Below, in pieces: positions 1 through 10,268 of a stretch of DNA of 64,000 bases. This DNA comes from Fragilariopsis cylindrus CCMP1102 (lineage: Eukaryota > Bacillariophyta > Bacillariophyceae > Bacillariales > Bacillariaceae). The DNA lies in assembly GCA_900095095.1 (NCBI GenBank), contig FMBT01000315.1:248001-312000 (forward strand), written 5' to 3'. Under the pieces are notes generated by a model. It searched no databases, was not told the origin of the DNA, and saw only the letters and a program-made list of their open reading frames with translations. Positions within the stretch are counted from its first letter, which is position 1. Each line of letters begins with the position of its first letter. The translations under genes were made by a program, and so were the position numbers.

Positions 1-476
1 TGTACTAGTATGTATACGACAACAGGGAAGATGGGATCTGGTCATCTGTATTCTGTAGAAAATTGACCAAATGAAACTATGATTGAGATGAATACAATGA
101 GAAAAGGTTGGAACGGGATGATTTCATATGCATTGTCCTGCTGGTATTATACTGACTTAAACATCAATTACAGCAAATGATTTTCACAGGTACAGTTTTG
201 GAACATGCAGAGCACTGGGTCAAGTACTACTGATAATAGTCATCAAAATCCTGTTGGTTGGTAGATGGCAAATACTGGTCTAAATTACTACTTCTATTAC
301 TTCAGCTAGGACTACCTTTCAACTGCATTTCTATAGAGTGTTAGTTGAAGTAAGGGTGTAACTTTGCACTGTCCCCCAATCATAAATTCAAAAAAATGCG
401 TATTATTATCACACAAGCTGCTGTAATTGGAAAAATTGTAACAGAATGCTAAGGAGAACATGATGATCAACGATAT

Positions 477-734
477 ATGGCATTTGGTTTCTGGACTGCT
501 AACGAAGAAAAAGGAAGAAAGAAAGTGTTTGCTTCTCTACTCCAAATACAAACACAAAATGAACTCAGTAGACAAAGGGAAAGAAAAGAATTTGTTGGAA
601 AATTGGTTCCCTCCCTTCCCAATAAAATTAATAGGGTAGAAGTTACCAATTTTCTAAGGCTGCTGTATCAAAAGGGAAAATTACATGACCACTTAGAAAC
701 AATTGCTACTGCTGATGATGACGAAGAAATATGA
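477..734 (+). CDS. Small hypothetical ORF, possibly a gene remnant
   Basis: An ATG-started 85-residue reading frame, open upstream only to a nearby TAA, that ends in an acidic stretch (ADDDEEI). It has many Lys/Arg/Glu residues and looks more protein-like than random six-frame noise, but no family is recognised, no splice partner is evident, and an antisense frame of similar size exists. It may be a remnant of a gene lying left of the window or a chance ORF. Confidence 0.2.
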   Translation: MAFGFWTANEEKGRKKVFASLLQIQTQNELSRQRERKEFVGKLVPSLPNKINRVEVTNFLRLLYQKGKLHDHLETIATADDDEEI

Positions 735-1786
735 ACTCGCTTTTGATGAGGAACTGGAGGATATAGACATCATGATTGATCCTATGCTTCAAAGAAAAAA
801 TTGAGTCTTCATATGTGATTTATGTGCTTGTAGTCTCGTGTTTTAACTTCTTCTCATTGCCAACAATATTCGCCAATTGTATACTATGCCATTAACTGAT
901 AACATGACAAAACAAATCTGCTGCTGGTGATCATACAAAATCTCAATAAGACTATCATGTTTACTTACTATCCAATAGAATTATAGTAACAGCTGCTTGA
1001 TGAGCTCCTTAAATCTGTGAGCTGTGTGTGAGCTTGTCATTGTTAAGATTGGAAAAGAAAACAGAAGAACTTCAAAAAAATAATCTGCGATGGAGGGAAG
1101 GGGAAATCTTATTTTTATTGTTTTGTTAATTTTTTCTTAGGAGGGGGGGAGTGGGTAAAGAAAATATTGTGTTTTCGCTCAATTTTTAAAAAATATATCT
1201 TTTTCAATCGTGCACCTGGCGACGGGTCGCGCGACGCGAAAAGATTCTGAATTCGATTTCAGCAAACAAAGCAAACAAGAAAGAGTCAGAAAACGATATT
1301 TGAAGAACGAAGAACACATGCCTCACACACGCACATACACATCAAAATACGCATACCGGTAACCATACACATCATTTCTGACTCTGGGGATGGATCAATG
1401 CGATACGGTACTTAGTATTCTTTTATGTTCTTAAGATTTAGCTGTGCCTTACTAGATTGTTACGTGCTTCGCTCACGATTAAAAACGTGTAATATGAGTC
1501 GACGCGAGCAAGCTTAATGTTATGTTATGTGATGTTAAAATAAAAAAACCTACGATGACGATGAAAAGACGCGAATGATGTCATTGAGTAAGAAGGATTG
1601 AATCAGGACAACGCATCGTCCTCTCATTATTGTTGTGTCTGGCTAATCTGGTCAATTACTCCCATGTGGGATTAAAATTAGGGTGTTTCTTATTGGGTCA
1701 AACAAAATTTACTTCGACGATAAAAACAACCGTTAGAAGCGAACGAATGAATCTGACTAGTAGAATCAATCGCCACAACGTCGACG

Positions 1787-1979
1787 AATCGTCACTTGAT
1801 CGTCATTAACATATCTCATGTACTGTATGCAGTAATGATATCCAATTAAAAAGCCTCCTGTTGACGATGAAACAACAAGGGATTGAATCTCGTCACTTTG
1901 ATCGTCATTATTGTATCATGTATGCAGTCATGATAGATTAAAAAAAGCCTACGTCGATGATGATAAAGCATGGGATTGA
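1787..1979. repeat. Degenerate ~98-bp tandem duplication upstream of Lhcx
   Basis: Two consecutive units begin at about 1787 and 1886. Each has the order: TCGTCAC, TTGATCGTCATT, an ATGTATGCAGT-like core, an A-rich AAAAAGCCT stretch, a GACGATGA or CGATGATGA stretch, and GGGATTG. Related half-units lie near 1540-1620 and 1980-2040. The units diverge by substitutions and small indels. They end about 240 bp before the Lhcx ATG, so they may be promoter or 5' leader sequence; that role is inference. Confidence 0.55.
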
Positions 1980-2221
1980 ATCAGATATACATGGCCAACG
2001 TCTTCTCATCGTCATCTGAACGATTAAAAGCGAATGAATTATGATGAATACGCGAACGATTGCAGTAATGTTAGATCATTATGAATTAATTGATGAATTC
2101 AATTCCATCTTTCATTCTACTCACAATCTTAAAATAGAATCAAATCAAACTCCTCTTTTAAACATACAATCAAATACTTCACTTAAATAATAATAATAAC
2201 ACTCCAAAAACTAAAACTACA

Positions 2222-3114
2222 ATGCAATTGACTCAAATCATTTTCACTGCCCTTGCATTTCCTGCTGTTTCAGCCTTTGCACCACCATCGACGAAGACAT
2301 CATCCGCCACCCAGTTGAATGTCGCTACCGGTAACAATAACGATAATTTAAATGGATGGAAACCAGACAGTTCCAAATTTGCATACGGCCTACCTGGAAC
2401 ATTGGTAAGTTTATAAAAAAGCACACAAATTGATTCGTGTACTTCCTAATCACAGTCTCGGATTTCTTCGTTGACTAAATTTGCTTTACGACGGATTCAA
2501 ATTACTCACAAATCAAATTATACATTCCCTTATCTTTTCTTCTTTACTATCAACAGGATCCAATTAACGATTTTGATCCGTTAGGATTTGCTGAAAATGC
2601 CGATTTGAACCAAATGAAGGCATACCGCGAGTCTGAAACGATACACGGTCGTGTTGCTATGTTAGCTGTACTTGGTTTCCTCGTGACGGAACAACCATTT
2701 AGTTTCCATCCATTATTTGATACCGCTGGTAAGGATATTGGTCCTGCCATTCGTCATCTTGATGAAGTCCGTGCCTCAACACCATTCTTTTTTGAGGTAT
2801 TAGCTATTCTTATTGGTGGAGCTGAGACTTTACGAGCTCTGAAAGGATGGGCAGCTCCCGGTAATGAGGAAAACTTAACACTGAAAGAAGGCTATTACCC
2901 AGGTGATATTGGATTTGATCCATTTGGACTAAAACCCGACAACTTTGAAGACTTTTCGGCCATGTCCACAAAAGAATTACAAAACGGACGATTAGCTATG
3001 CTTGGTGTTGCTGGAATTGTTGCACAAGAACTCTTAAATGGGAAAGAAATCTTTGTCAATTTTGGTTTAGCACCGGATACGTTTGATCCAACCTCTCTTC
3101 CTGTTACTTTTTAG
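2222..3114 (+). CDS. Lhcx: Fucoxanthin-chlorophyll a/c light-harvesting protein, Lhcx (LHCSR-like) type
   Basis: Two exons, 2222-2404 and 2557-3114, joined in phase 0 across a 152-bp GTAAGT...CAACAG intron, give about 246 residues. Residues 1-19 form a signal peptide ending in SAFAPP, the diatom plastid-import motif. The mature part has the LHC layout: FDPLGFAENAD, first helix with ESETIHGRVAMLAVLGFLV, a second membrane segment, then GDIGFDPFGLKP and a third helix with ELQNGRLAMLGVAGIVAQEL. The two ExxHGR/ExxNGR helices carry the chlorophyll ligands and inter-helix salt bridges. The layout and the YREXEXXHGRVAML context fit the Lhcx clade used in non-photochemical quenching rather than Lhcf. 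It acts in the thylakoid membrane. The family assignment is strong; the Lhcx sub-clade is a judgement from motif similarity. Confidence 0.88.
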
Positions 3115-4052
3115 AGAGAGAGAGAGAGTGAGACCGGACTAATTAAAACGCACATCATCACACAGTAGTTTCTACTTCATTAACATCAATATAAGAAGCA
3201 TTACTTAATTTTTACTACAGGTTCCTTCTTTTTTACTATACTTTTGTTGGATTGTAAACGAATTTGATTTTATGTTCATACTTTTATCCTTGCAATATGT
3301 ATCATTATTTGTTGAACATTTTTATTACTATTTAGTTATACGTTTTGTGGAGAAAGTCCGGTCCGATCGATTGGATGGATACTGCACACGACCTTCAATA
3401 TTCTTTAATTCAATCATTCTATTTCGGGTCGTTCCATTCGAAGCATTGTCATCTTAGCTGTAGTTAAATCATCCCGAAACCAGCATCAGGTGGGAGTATG
3501 GCAGGTAGCAGTTGTCGTCCATATCTATGTCGTTATCGACGTATCTTTTGTGGGGTTAATGCAATCTCTGAAGATTACGACGATTCACGAATGAAGTCAG
3601 TACGGGACTGTGTGATCGAACTCGTGAATGAGATTGTTTAAAAAGGGGGAAATTATATATTCAATAGGATGCATTGTATTACTCTACTCCTGCCCCTGCT
3701 TCTTCGAGCTTTTTCCCTCGATTGATTGGCGCTTCCACGCGTCGTGCTATTTTTGTGATGTTTTGTGTCGTTGTTCGTCGCGCAGAACACTTCAAGTTAG
3801 TTGTTGATTTGCTTGTTGTCCTCATCAAGAAGAAGTAGAAGAAGAAGAAGATATATCAAAAGGAAACGACGACATACAGGCAGTACCGGCATCTCTTCGT
3901 TTTCGTTTTCGATTCATCACCCATCAGCCATCAATAGCTTATCACACCACAAGAATTAAAGACAGGGGCGATCATAGGGACAGAATAGGAAATCCAAGTA
4001 CTAGATAGGCTAGAGCAACATTGTTCTAAACAAACAACAATACACGGGAGAG
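3115..4052. other. Intergenic region between Lhcx and the Alb3 gene
   Basis: Starts with a short (GA)n run just after the Lhcx stop, then AT-rich sequence likely to be Lhcx 3' UTR. The right part has GAAGAAGAA repeats at about 3828-3851 and a purine-rich leader before the next ATG. The only ORF here (3272-3457) has no protein-like features. Confidence 0.5.
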
Positions 4053-5830
4053 ATGACTTTCGCTAGTACACATAAATGTGTACTGTTTCTACTAGTGGCA
4101 GTTGTTGGATGCTGTAATGCATTCCAACCGACTGCTAGTAGTATTAATCGTTGTTTCACAACATCTGCACCTGCTGGATCTAAAAGTCGACTACAAGTTC
4201 ATCCCGAATTTATGTCAGGAGGAGGAGGATTTGTTGTAGATCCACAAGAATTATCAACACATGTTCATGCTCTACAAGGACATTTACAACAACATTTGGG
4301 TGGTTTTGGTGAAAATTCTAATTTATTATTGTCAAAAGCCGCTACTGCTACATTGGACTCATCAACTAATAATAATCCACTGGATGCAATCACATCATTA
4401 GAAGAACCCGAGGAAGGTTGGTGGAATGCCTATTTAAATATATTTAAAATTACAATCGAGGCTGTTCATGATACAATTGATGGACCAATTCATCAATATA
4501 CTGGATGGAAGGGTGGTACATATGGTTTTGCTATTGCAATCTTTACAGCTGGTAAGTTAGTTTAGGTAGTCGATGTGTGTATTTGTTTTTCTTGTATTTG
4601 TATCTTGGACATCATGATACATCACGCCAAAAAATTGTGTCGACAATTGTATTCTATTATAATATATTCTAGATCTAAAACTTGATTCAATTTATTCCTC
4701 TATTATTTATCTTTTTCTACGTTCTTTCACACGAAATACAAATACACAAAAACATAAAAACAGGTGTCCGATCATTGTTAGTACCATTGAGTGTCCAGCA
4801 ATCCAAATCAACAGAATACAACAAGGCCTTACAACCATATATACTTGAAATTAATGAAAAATTTAAAGATAATGAACAACGTAAAAATCAGGCGGTGGGG
4901 AAATTATATGAAGATGCCAATCAAAATCCCTTATCTGGTTGTTTATTGAGTTTATTTCAATTGCCAATTTTCTTAGGATTGTATCGTGGTGTACGTCTAT
5001 TAGCATTAGATGGTGTCTTAGATGAAAAGTTTTTATGGATCCCATCCTTACAGGGTCCGGTGACTGCTGCATCTGACTATCGTGGTATGGATTGGTTAAC
5101 ACAAGGATGGACACAAAGTGTTGATAGTGGTATATGGACACCATCATTAGGATGGGAAACAACATTAGCATTTTGTGTTATGCCTGTTTTGTTAGTATTA
5201 GGACAAAAATTAACCATGACTGCATTATCTCCACCGGAAGTGGATGATGGTCGGGATGATGCGGATGAAGCATCCATGAGTAGAGAAGAACGGGAAGCAA
5301 AGGATCAAGCGGATACGACCAAAAATGTATTAAAGTTTTTACCATTATTAATTGGATTTTTTAGTTTGCAAGTCCCTGCCGCATTAACTATATATTGGTT
5401 TACCAGTAATGGTTTTACATTAGCACAATCATTGGCGGTACGTAAATATTATGAAGCTAATCCACCAGTGATTGAATTACCAGATTATTGGGATGATTTG
5501 AATGATGATGAAAATGAAATGACGAGTGAAAAACGTCGTGCCGCTGCTCAGGCTGGTATATCGAAAGGTCCATCATTAGATGATTGGATATTAAATTGTC
5601 AATTCCATACGGTTGTGGAACGTAATCCAATTCGTGAAAATTCCAATGCATGGCATAACATTGAAGGTTATAATTCCACGAAGAAATTGATTATTCCTGC
5701 TGAATTCCAATCATGGGTCTCGTCATCCTCATTAGTAACAGAAGAAGTTAATGGTGTCCATGATAGTAGTGGTAATGCTGATACTACCGAAGAACAAGAA
5801 GCATCCGTTCCTCAAGCTACATCATCGTAA
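4053..5830 (+). CDS. ALB3: Alb3/Oxa1/YidC-type thylakoid membrane protein insertase
   Basis: Exons 4053-4551 and 4764-5830 join in phase 1 over a 212-bp GTAAGT...ACAG intron to give about 521 residues. An N-terminal hydrophobic signal is followed by CCNAFQP, the phenylalanine motif for import into the diatom plastid. The Oxa1/YidC core begins near GWKGGTYGFAIAIFTAG and continues over the junction with VRSLLVPLSVQQ, a charged loop (KALQPYILEINEKFKDN), NPLSGCLLSLFQLPIFLGLYRGV, and further membrane segments ending LKFLPLLIGFFSLQVPAALTIYW. These are signature segments of the family. The acidic C-terminal tail replaces the cpSRP43-binding tail of plants and is low complexity. The protein inserts light-harvesting and photosystem proteins into thylakoids, so it serves the class of product made by the neighbouring Lhcx gene; the linkage is probably coincidental. 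Confidence 0.9.
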
Positions 5831-6664
5831 TAAAATAAAGGAGAAAAGAAAATCACTCATGACAATTACGACAACAAAAGAGTTTTTCTAAAAAACATAA
5901 ATTCATATCACTGTAATATTTTTTAATTATATCTACTACTATCCCCAATTACAAATACTATACTTTAAAATCTATTCAAAAACGAACACTACAAAAACTT
6001 TAAGATAAAAAGCATTAAATAGTAACACAACATTATTTATCAACAACAGTAGCAATGTCAATAGAACTACTAGGTCCTATATTTTATCTTCCACTTACAT
6101 ATACATACATTTTCACATACGGTACATCATTTATTTCTACAAGTAATAATTCTATGTGCAACCTTCTGATGTCTGGGACCGTAACTGCCTTGGTGGTGAT
6201 CCCCATTTGTACGATTTTCTGATATTCGCTAGTTGGTGGTAAATTTTACGTCAAGCGTATATGTATATATATAGATTATGGTTCGGTTGTGCATCCCACC
6301 CTTTTCTTACGTCAGGTCTACATATCCTAGCTGTGCTGCGATTTTTAATGTATTGCATTATCTTATTATTTTTCATTCAATCCTCGCCCATGGCAATTGA
6401 TTCAGGTGTGGTCTCTTCTTTTTGCGCTTCCCCCATTTTAGTGCTAAGCACAGTATCATGATTCTTCCCGTCTTTTGCATTCGGACCTTGTCAAAGTTAT
6501 TTCCAACAAACAAAGTATTACTAACCAGAAGCTGCGCATTCGTATGGACAATGCGAATTGATGTAACGTAAAATATCGATCATAACGTCATAGTAAAATA
6601 ATGCATAAAGATGCACCTTCATAAATAAGGGTGTTCTATTTCGGTGTATATGGGAATGCCTGAC
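5831..6664. other. Convergent intergenic region, no gene seen
   Basis: This AT-rich stretch lies between the 3' ends of the Alb3 gene (+) and the oxygenase gene (-) and must hold both 3' UTRs. The ORF at 6261-6461 is hydrophobic only because of composition and is not supported. No repeat longer than a few units was noticed. Confidence 0.5.
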
Positions 6665-7966
6665 CTAGCCCTCAAACCACAAGTTGACCACAATCTTTCC
6701 CATGAGGTCATTATCTTTATCCTTCCGAGCTATTTCATCTGCTTGTAATTTCCCCTTCGATATTGTTGTTGGTGGTGTTGATGGTGCAATTGATAGAGCG
6801 CGGTGGACGCTGTGCATATGTGGATTTCCATCTTCATCAAAGTTAGGCCAGACTAACGCATCTCCCGGTCGGGGTTTCACCACGAGTCTTTCTTTCGGTT
6901 GATTGCGAGTACTTGTTGTCGTGGCGGTTCTTCCCTTCTTACTTTCACTCGTTTGACCTTGTCGTAGAGGAGTCAGCCGAGGAAACTCAGTTCCACCCAT
7001 CAAGGGCAAACCGGGTGGTGCACGCAGATAAAGAAGAATGGTATACGCTCGTTGACGTTGTCGTGGTGGATCCCCTGGAGCATACGAATCATGATGAGTG
7101 TCATAGAAATCGTTACCAGCTGTTCGATAGTATACAATAGACCCATCCTCGTATTGATGCGAATGATTGTGCGTTGTTGTTGGGACGTGCTCACTGTTGC
7201 TACACTTGTGGATGCTGGTATTGCCATTGTCCTTGGTACTGCCCGACAACGGCATGCCTTCCACGAGTTCTACGGGAAGTCCCGAAACAATCATGTTGAG
7301 GAGTTGCACATGAGTCGGTAATGATTTTGAGGATTCGGTTGTGCATTTCAAGCGCGACACGATCGATCGTCGGAGCGTACGGACCTTGCCACCAGATACT
7401 CGCTCGTGCTGTTCCATTTCTTCCGCATCAGATATGGCAGTGTCCTCGTCCAGTACGATTGATAGAGCTCGAGCGAGAGACTTTGGTGGGAGAACATTTC
7501 GTAACAGATAGAGAGGAAATTCCTCCTTGTTTGCGACAGCTTGCACTTGTACTTGTACTTGTCGTTCTCCTCTTTGTCGTGCCGGTACGCCAGTAGTAGT
7601 ACGACTAGTGTTGCGCAGGTTTGCCTTTTCTCTACTTTGTTCATTATCCCTCCAGAAAAAGTCCTTTGCGTTTTGTGTCCATGTAATGGTGGGAACTTTC
7701 ACCTTTCTCACTTTATTCGTTTCAGTCTGTGCATCGTTGCCAACATTGTGAGTATAACCCGACTTCTTCTTGGGAACAACATTTAAACCGATCTTGAGTG
7801 CCATATTGTCAGCCACGGATTTCTTCTTCAGAGATCTGCGAGGAGAAGACTTGCCAGCACTGCTGCTCATTGACAATGTCAATACAGCAAATCCTGTGGC
7901 TGAGACAGAAAATAGGTACAATAAAACCGTAGTGGTAACAATCGCATTCTTCAGGGCGACAGGCAT
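6665..7966 (-). CDS. Prolyl-4-hydroxylase-like 2-oxoglutarate/Fe(II) dioxygenase
   Basis: Single exon, 433 residues, with an N-terminal signal anchor (VTTTVLLYLFSVSATGFAVL) and a long basic linker. The C-terminal third has the P4H catalytic fold: a Tyr-rich entry (DGSIVYYRTAGNDF), the first two iron ligands in THHDSY near residue 291, a strand TILLYLRAP, a GGTEFP turn, PRPGDALVWPNFDEDG, the distal iron ligand in MHSVHRAL near residue 385, and a lysine in GKIVVNLWF near residue 423 placed to bind the 2-oxoglutarate carboxylate. The HxD...H...K set is therefore complete. An insertion rich in Ser/Thr/Lys splits the core between the GGTEFP turn and the PRPGD strand. The likely site is the secretory pathway, hydroxylating prolines of secreted proteins; substrate is unknown. 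Oxygenase family call is firm, substrate inferred. Confidence 0.8.
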   Translation of the reverse strand: MPVALKNAIVTTTVLLYLFSVSATGFAVLTLSMSSSAGKSSPRRSLKKKSVADNMALKIGLNVVPKKKSGYTHNVGNDAQTETNKVRKVKVPTITWTQNAKDFFWRDNEQSREKANLRNTSRTTTGVPARQRGERQVQVQVQAVANKEEFPLYLLRNVLPPKSLARALSIVLDEDTAISDAEEMEQHERVSGGKVRTLRRSIVSRLKCTTESSKSLPTHVQLLNMIVSGLPVELVEGMPLSGSTKDNGNTSIHKCSNSEHVPTTTHNHSHQYEDGSIVYYRTAGNDFYDTHHDSYAPGDPPRQRQRAYTILLYLRAPPGLPLMGGTEFPRLTPLRQGQTSESKKGRTATTTSTRNQPKERLVVKPRPGDALVWPNFDEDGNPHMHSVHRALSIAPSTPPTTISKGKLQADEIARKDKDNDLMGKIVVNLWFEG

Positions 7967-8522
7967 GATTGATTGTCGTCGAAAGATTTGACTGGTAGAC
8001 TAGAAGAGAGGAAAGGTTGCTCTGCCGGTGCCGGTACCAGATACCGTGCTTTGTGACTCCTTCCTGCTCCTTTTGCTTTTTCCTATTGCAGCTGATCTAG
8101 ATAGCTCCCTTTATAAATTGCGGTTGACGCACCGGTATGTTTATGTATTATTTGTAATATGTTCGGATTTGATATGATTCCAGGCCTAATTTCTTCAACA
8201 GAGAATCTCAGTCGTGGTTATTAGTGATCTTTTTTGTACTTGCCCTTGAAATTTTTATTGAACGAATCGAATGAAACTCACATCCAACCGGAAGGAGATG
8301 TTGTGCATCCTCATTGACTATTGTGAGATAAACAAACTGAATAAAGTTGTGAGTGATCACGATGAATGTGGGCGGAGGGAGCAAAGGAAAGTCATCGAGT
8401 GCACTAGTTAGTGACACGCAAAAAAAAATTGTGCTCTTACCGCAATACTTACTTTTGCAGTAGTAACGTTACGTAAAGTATTCTATTCGCATTAAAAAAA
8501 ATAAAAAGATAATAATTCTAAT
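7967..8522. other. Divergent intergenic region with GTAC/CCGGTA motifs
   Basis: This lies between the oppositely oriented oxygenase and DcpS genes and must hold both promoters. A short cluster GCCGGTGCCGGTACC at about 8023-8037 and ATACCGTG just after it resemble CGGTA/GTAC-rich clusters seen upstream of other genes in the window. An A-run precedes the DcpS start. No gene is supported. Confidence 0.45.
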
Positions 8523-10141
8523 ATGAATTTAGAAGACAAGAAAAGACCATCGGATAACAACGGATCTGATAACGAGGCTGCTTTCACAAAACGACTGAAA
8601 GAATCCAACAATAATATGGCATCGCAAGAAGATGTCCCCGTCACCACACAACCAAGTCATGATGATGTCACATCACCGATTTCCATCATGTCGAAAGGTA
8701 GTTGCAAGATTCAAACCATGACAGTGTCTGATCAACATGCAACTTTGCTCCTCACACATGATGCCGATAATGACAACGAGGAAGGAAAGAAGGAAGCTTC
8801 ATCCTCTGTTAAGAATTCTACAACCACTGCTGGTGATGGAAAGGAAACTATTGTCGAGGATACTACCGTTGTGGCGGTACAACAACAACAACAACAAGTA
8901 CAAGTTGTACGATCTCTTCTCAAGATAACACTCGTTCCTTTTCACAAACTTATTCTCGGAAGTAATCCTATCTATTCTCCTTCCAGTAGTGATGATGAAA
9001 AGTCGTTGAAACAAAACGAAACGGGAGCAGGAGATCTCAAACCTCTTGATCATCACAATCCTATCGCTTCGTCCAACATATTAAATTTCCTCAAAGAATA
9101 CGAATACAAACTTAAGAGTGAGAGTGGGGCTGAGTATAGGTAAGATTGTTTTGTTTCGAAACAATGCTTTGGTTAAGAATGGGATGGACTTAAGTGATGC
9201 ATGACATGATGCGATGAGATGGTCGGTATTAAGGTTTCTTTTACATACCTTACTAATTTTTCTTTTGTTATTGTAATAATTCAAGTTACTATTCCGCTAC
9301 CCCTTCTTCTGATCTACTATGCAAAATTCCAGATCCATTAACATGTTCATCAGCAACAGCAATAGAAGCGACAGATAGTATCGTTATTGATGGAGCGATG
9401 GGTGCTACTACTCGTTCGCCATCAATCTTTGGAGGAATTGATGTCGAATTGATTTCTCCGGCCAATGAACGTCAGATTTCTCGTGCTATGCCATCATTTG
9501 GGTCTACTCTTATCCATGAAACACCGGATATATACCAACATGTAGTCTACCCGTACATCAAATCGATCATTGATAGTGGTAGTCTTGATTGGATTAACAA
9601 CGTTATTGATGGAAAAAAGGAAACAGAACGACTTCTCATTGATACATCACAATTTGTTGTGAGTATTGATACGAAGTGGCGATCTCATCCATCACCACTT
9701 ACAACACCAAGAAAAGAATGTTTTGGTCATTCATCTGTAGAAGATTTGTATTGTCTTGGAATTGTAAAGAAGGAGAAGGATAGTAGCATTATTGCTACTT
9801 TACGAGATTTAAGGGGCGAACATATTCCGATGTTAAAGAATTTACAAAAGGAAGGCCTTGCTGTGATTGAAAAGATATACGGAATTCAATCGGATCAAAT
9901 CAGATGCTTTGTTCATTATCAGCCACAATTCTATCATTTTCATGTACATTTTACTCGTTTAGAGAATGAAATTGGTGCGGCAGTAGAGCGTGGCCACTTA
10001 TTGATTGATATAATTCAAAATCTTGAAATGGATCCATTGTACTACACAAGGAGAACAATTACATACAAATTGAAGAAACAATCACCCCTCCACAATCTTT
10101 TTATCGAGTCAAACCGGACCGAATCAGCAAGTCTAGTTTAA
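8523..10141 (+). CDS. DCPS: Scavenger mRNA decapping enzyme DcpS (HIT family)
   Basis: Exons 8523-9139 and 9286-10141 join in phase 2 over a 146-bp GTAAGA...TCAAG intron, giving about 490 residues; the frame stays open over the junction (AEY|SYYSATPSS). The acidic, low-complexity N-terminus is followed by RSLLKITLVPFHKLILGSNP, then the C-terminal HIT domain with ERLLIDTSQFVVSIDTKW, SSVEDLYCLGIVKK, LRDLRGEHIPMLKNL and the histidine triad YHFHVHF near residue 422, then VERGHLLIDIIQNLEMDP and YTRRTITYKL. This order matches the DcpS family over the whole C-terminal half. The enzyme hydrolyses m7GpppN cap remnants left by 3'-5' mRNA decay, in cytosol and nucleus. A poly-Gln run near residue 120 is not conserved. 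The 3' end converges on SPB1 with a 127-bp gap. Confidence 0.92.
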
Positions 10142-10268
10142 AACAGTATTGGAAATAGACATATTACATGCCAATCAACTATGATAAAAATAGTAAAGTA
10201 GTCGATTATTAATAGCTACTATTTTATATGGATGCATTGACACAAATTCTCTTGTTAATTTTTATTCT

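Larger units (their letters stand above)
1..2221. other. Intergenic region upstream of Lhcx
   Basis: Apart from one weak small ORF (477-734) no gene is recognisable in this 2.2 kb. The right half (about 1550-2050) carries degenerate tandem repeats rich in TGACGA/TCGTCA, annotated separately. The segment just before the Lhcx start is A-rich and probably forms its 5' leader. No tRNA or other RNA gene was seen. Confidence 0.5.

Noticed and set aside
7052-7786. Several plus-strand ORFs over the oxygenase gene
   Set aside because: They are antisense shadows of the minus-strand gene, which has a complete catalytic motif set.
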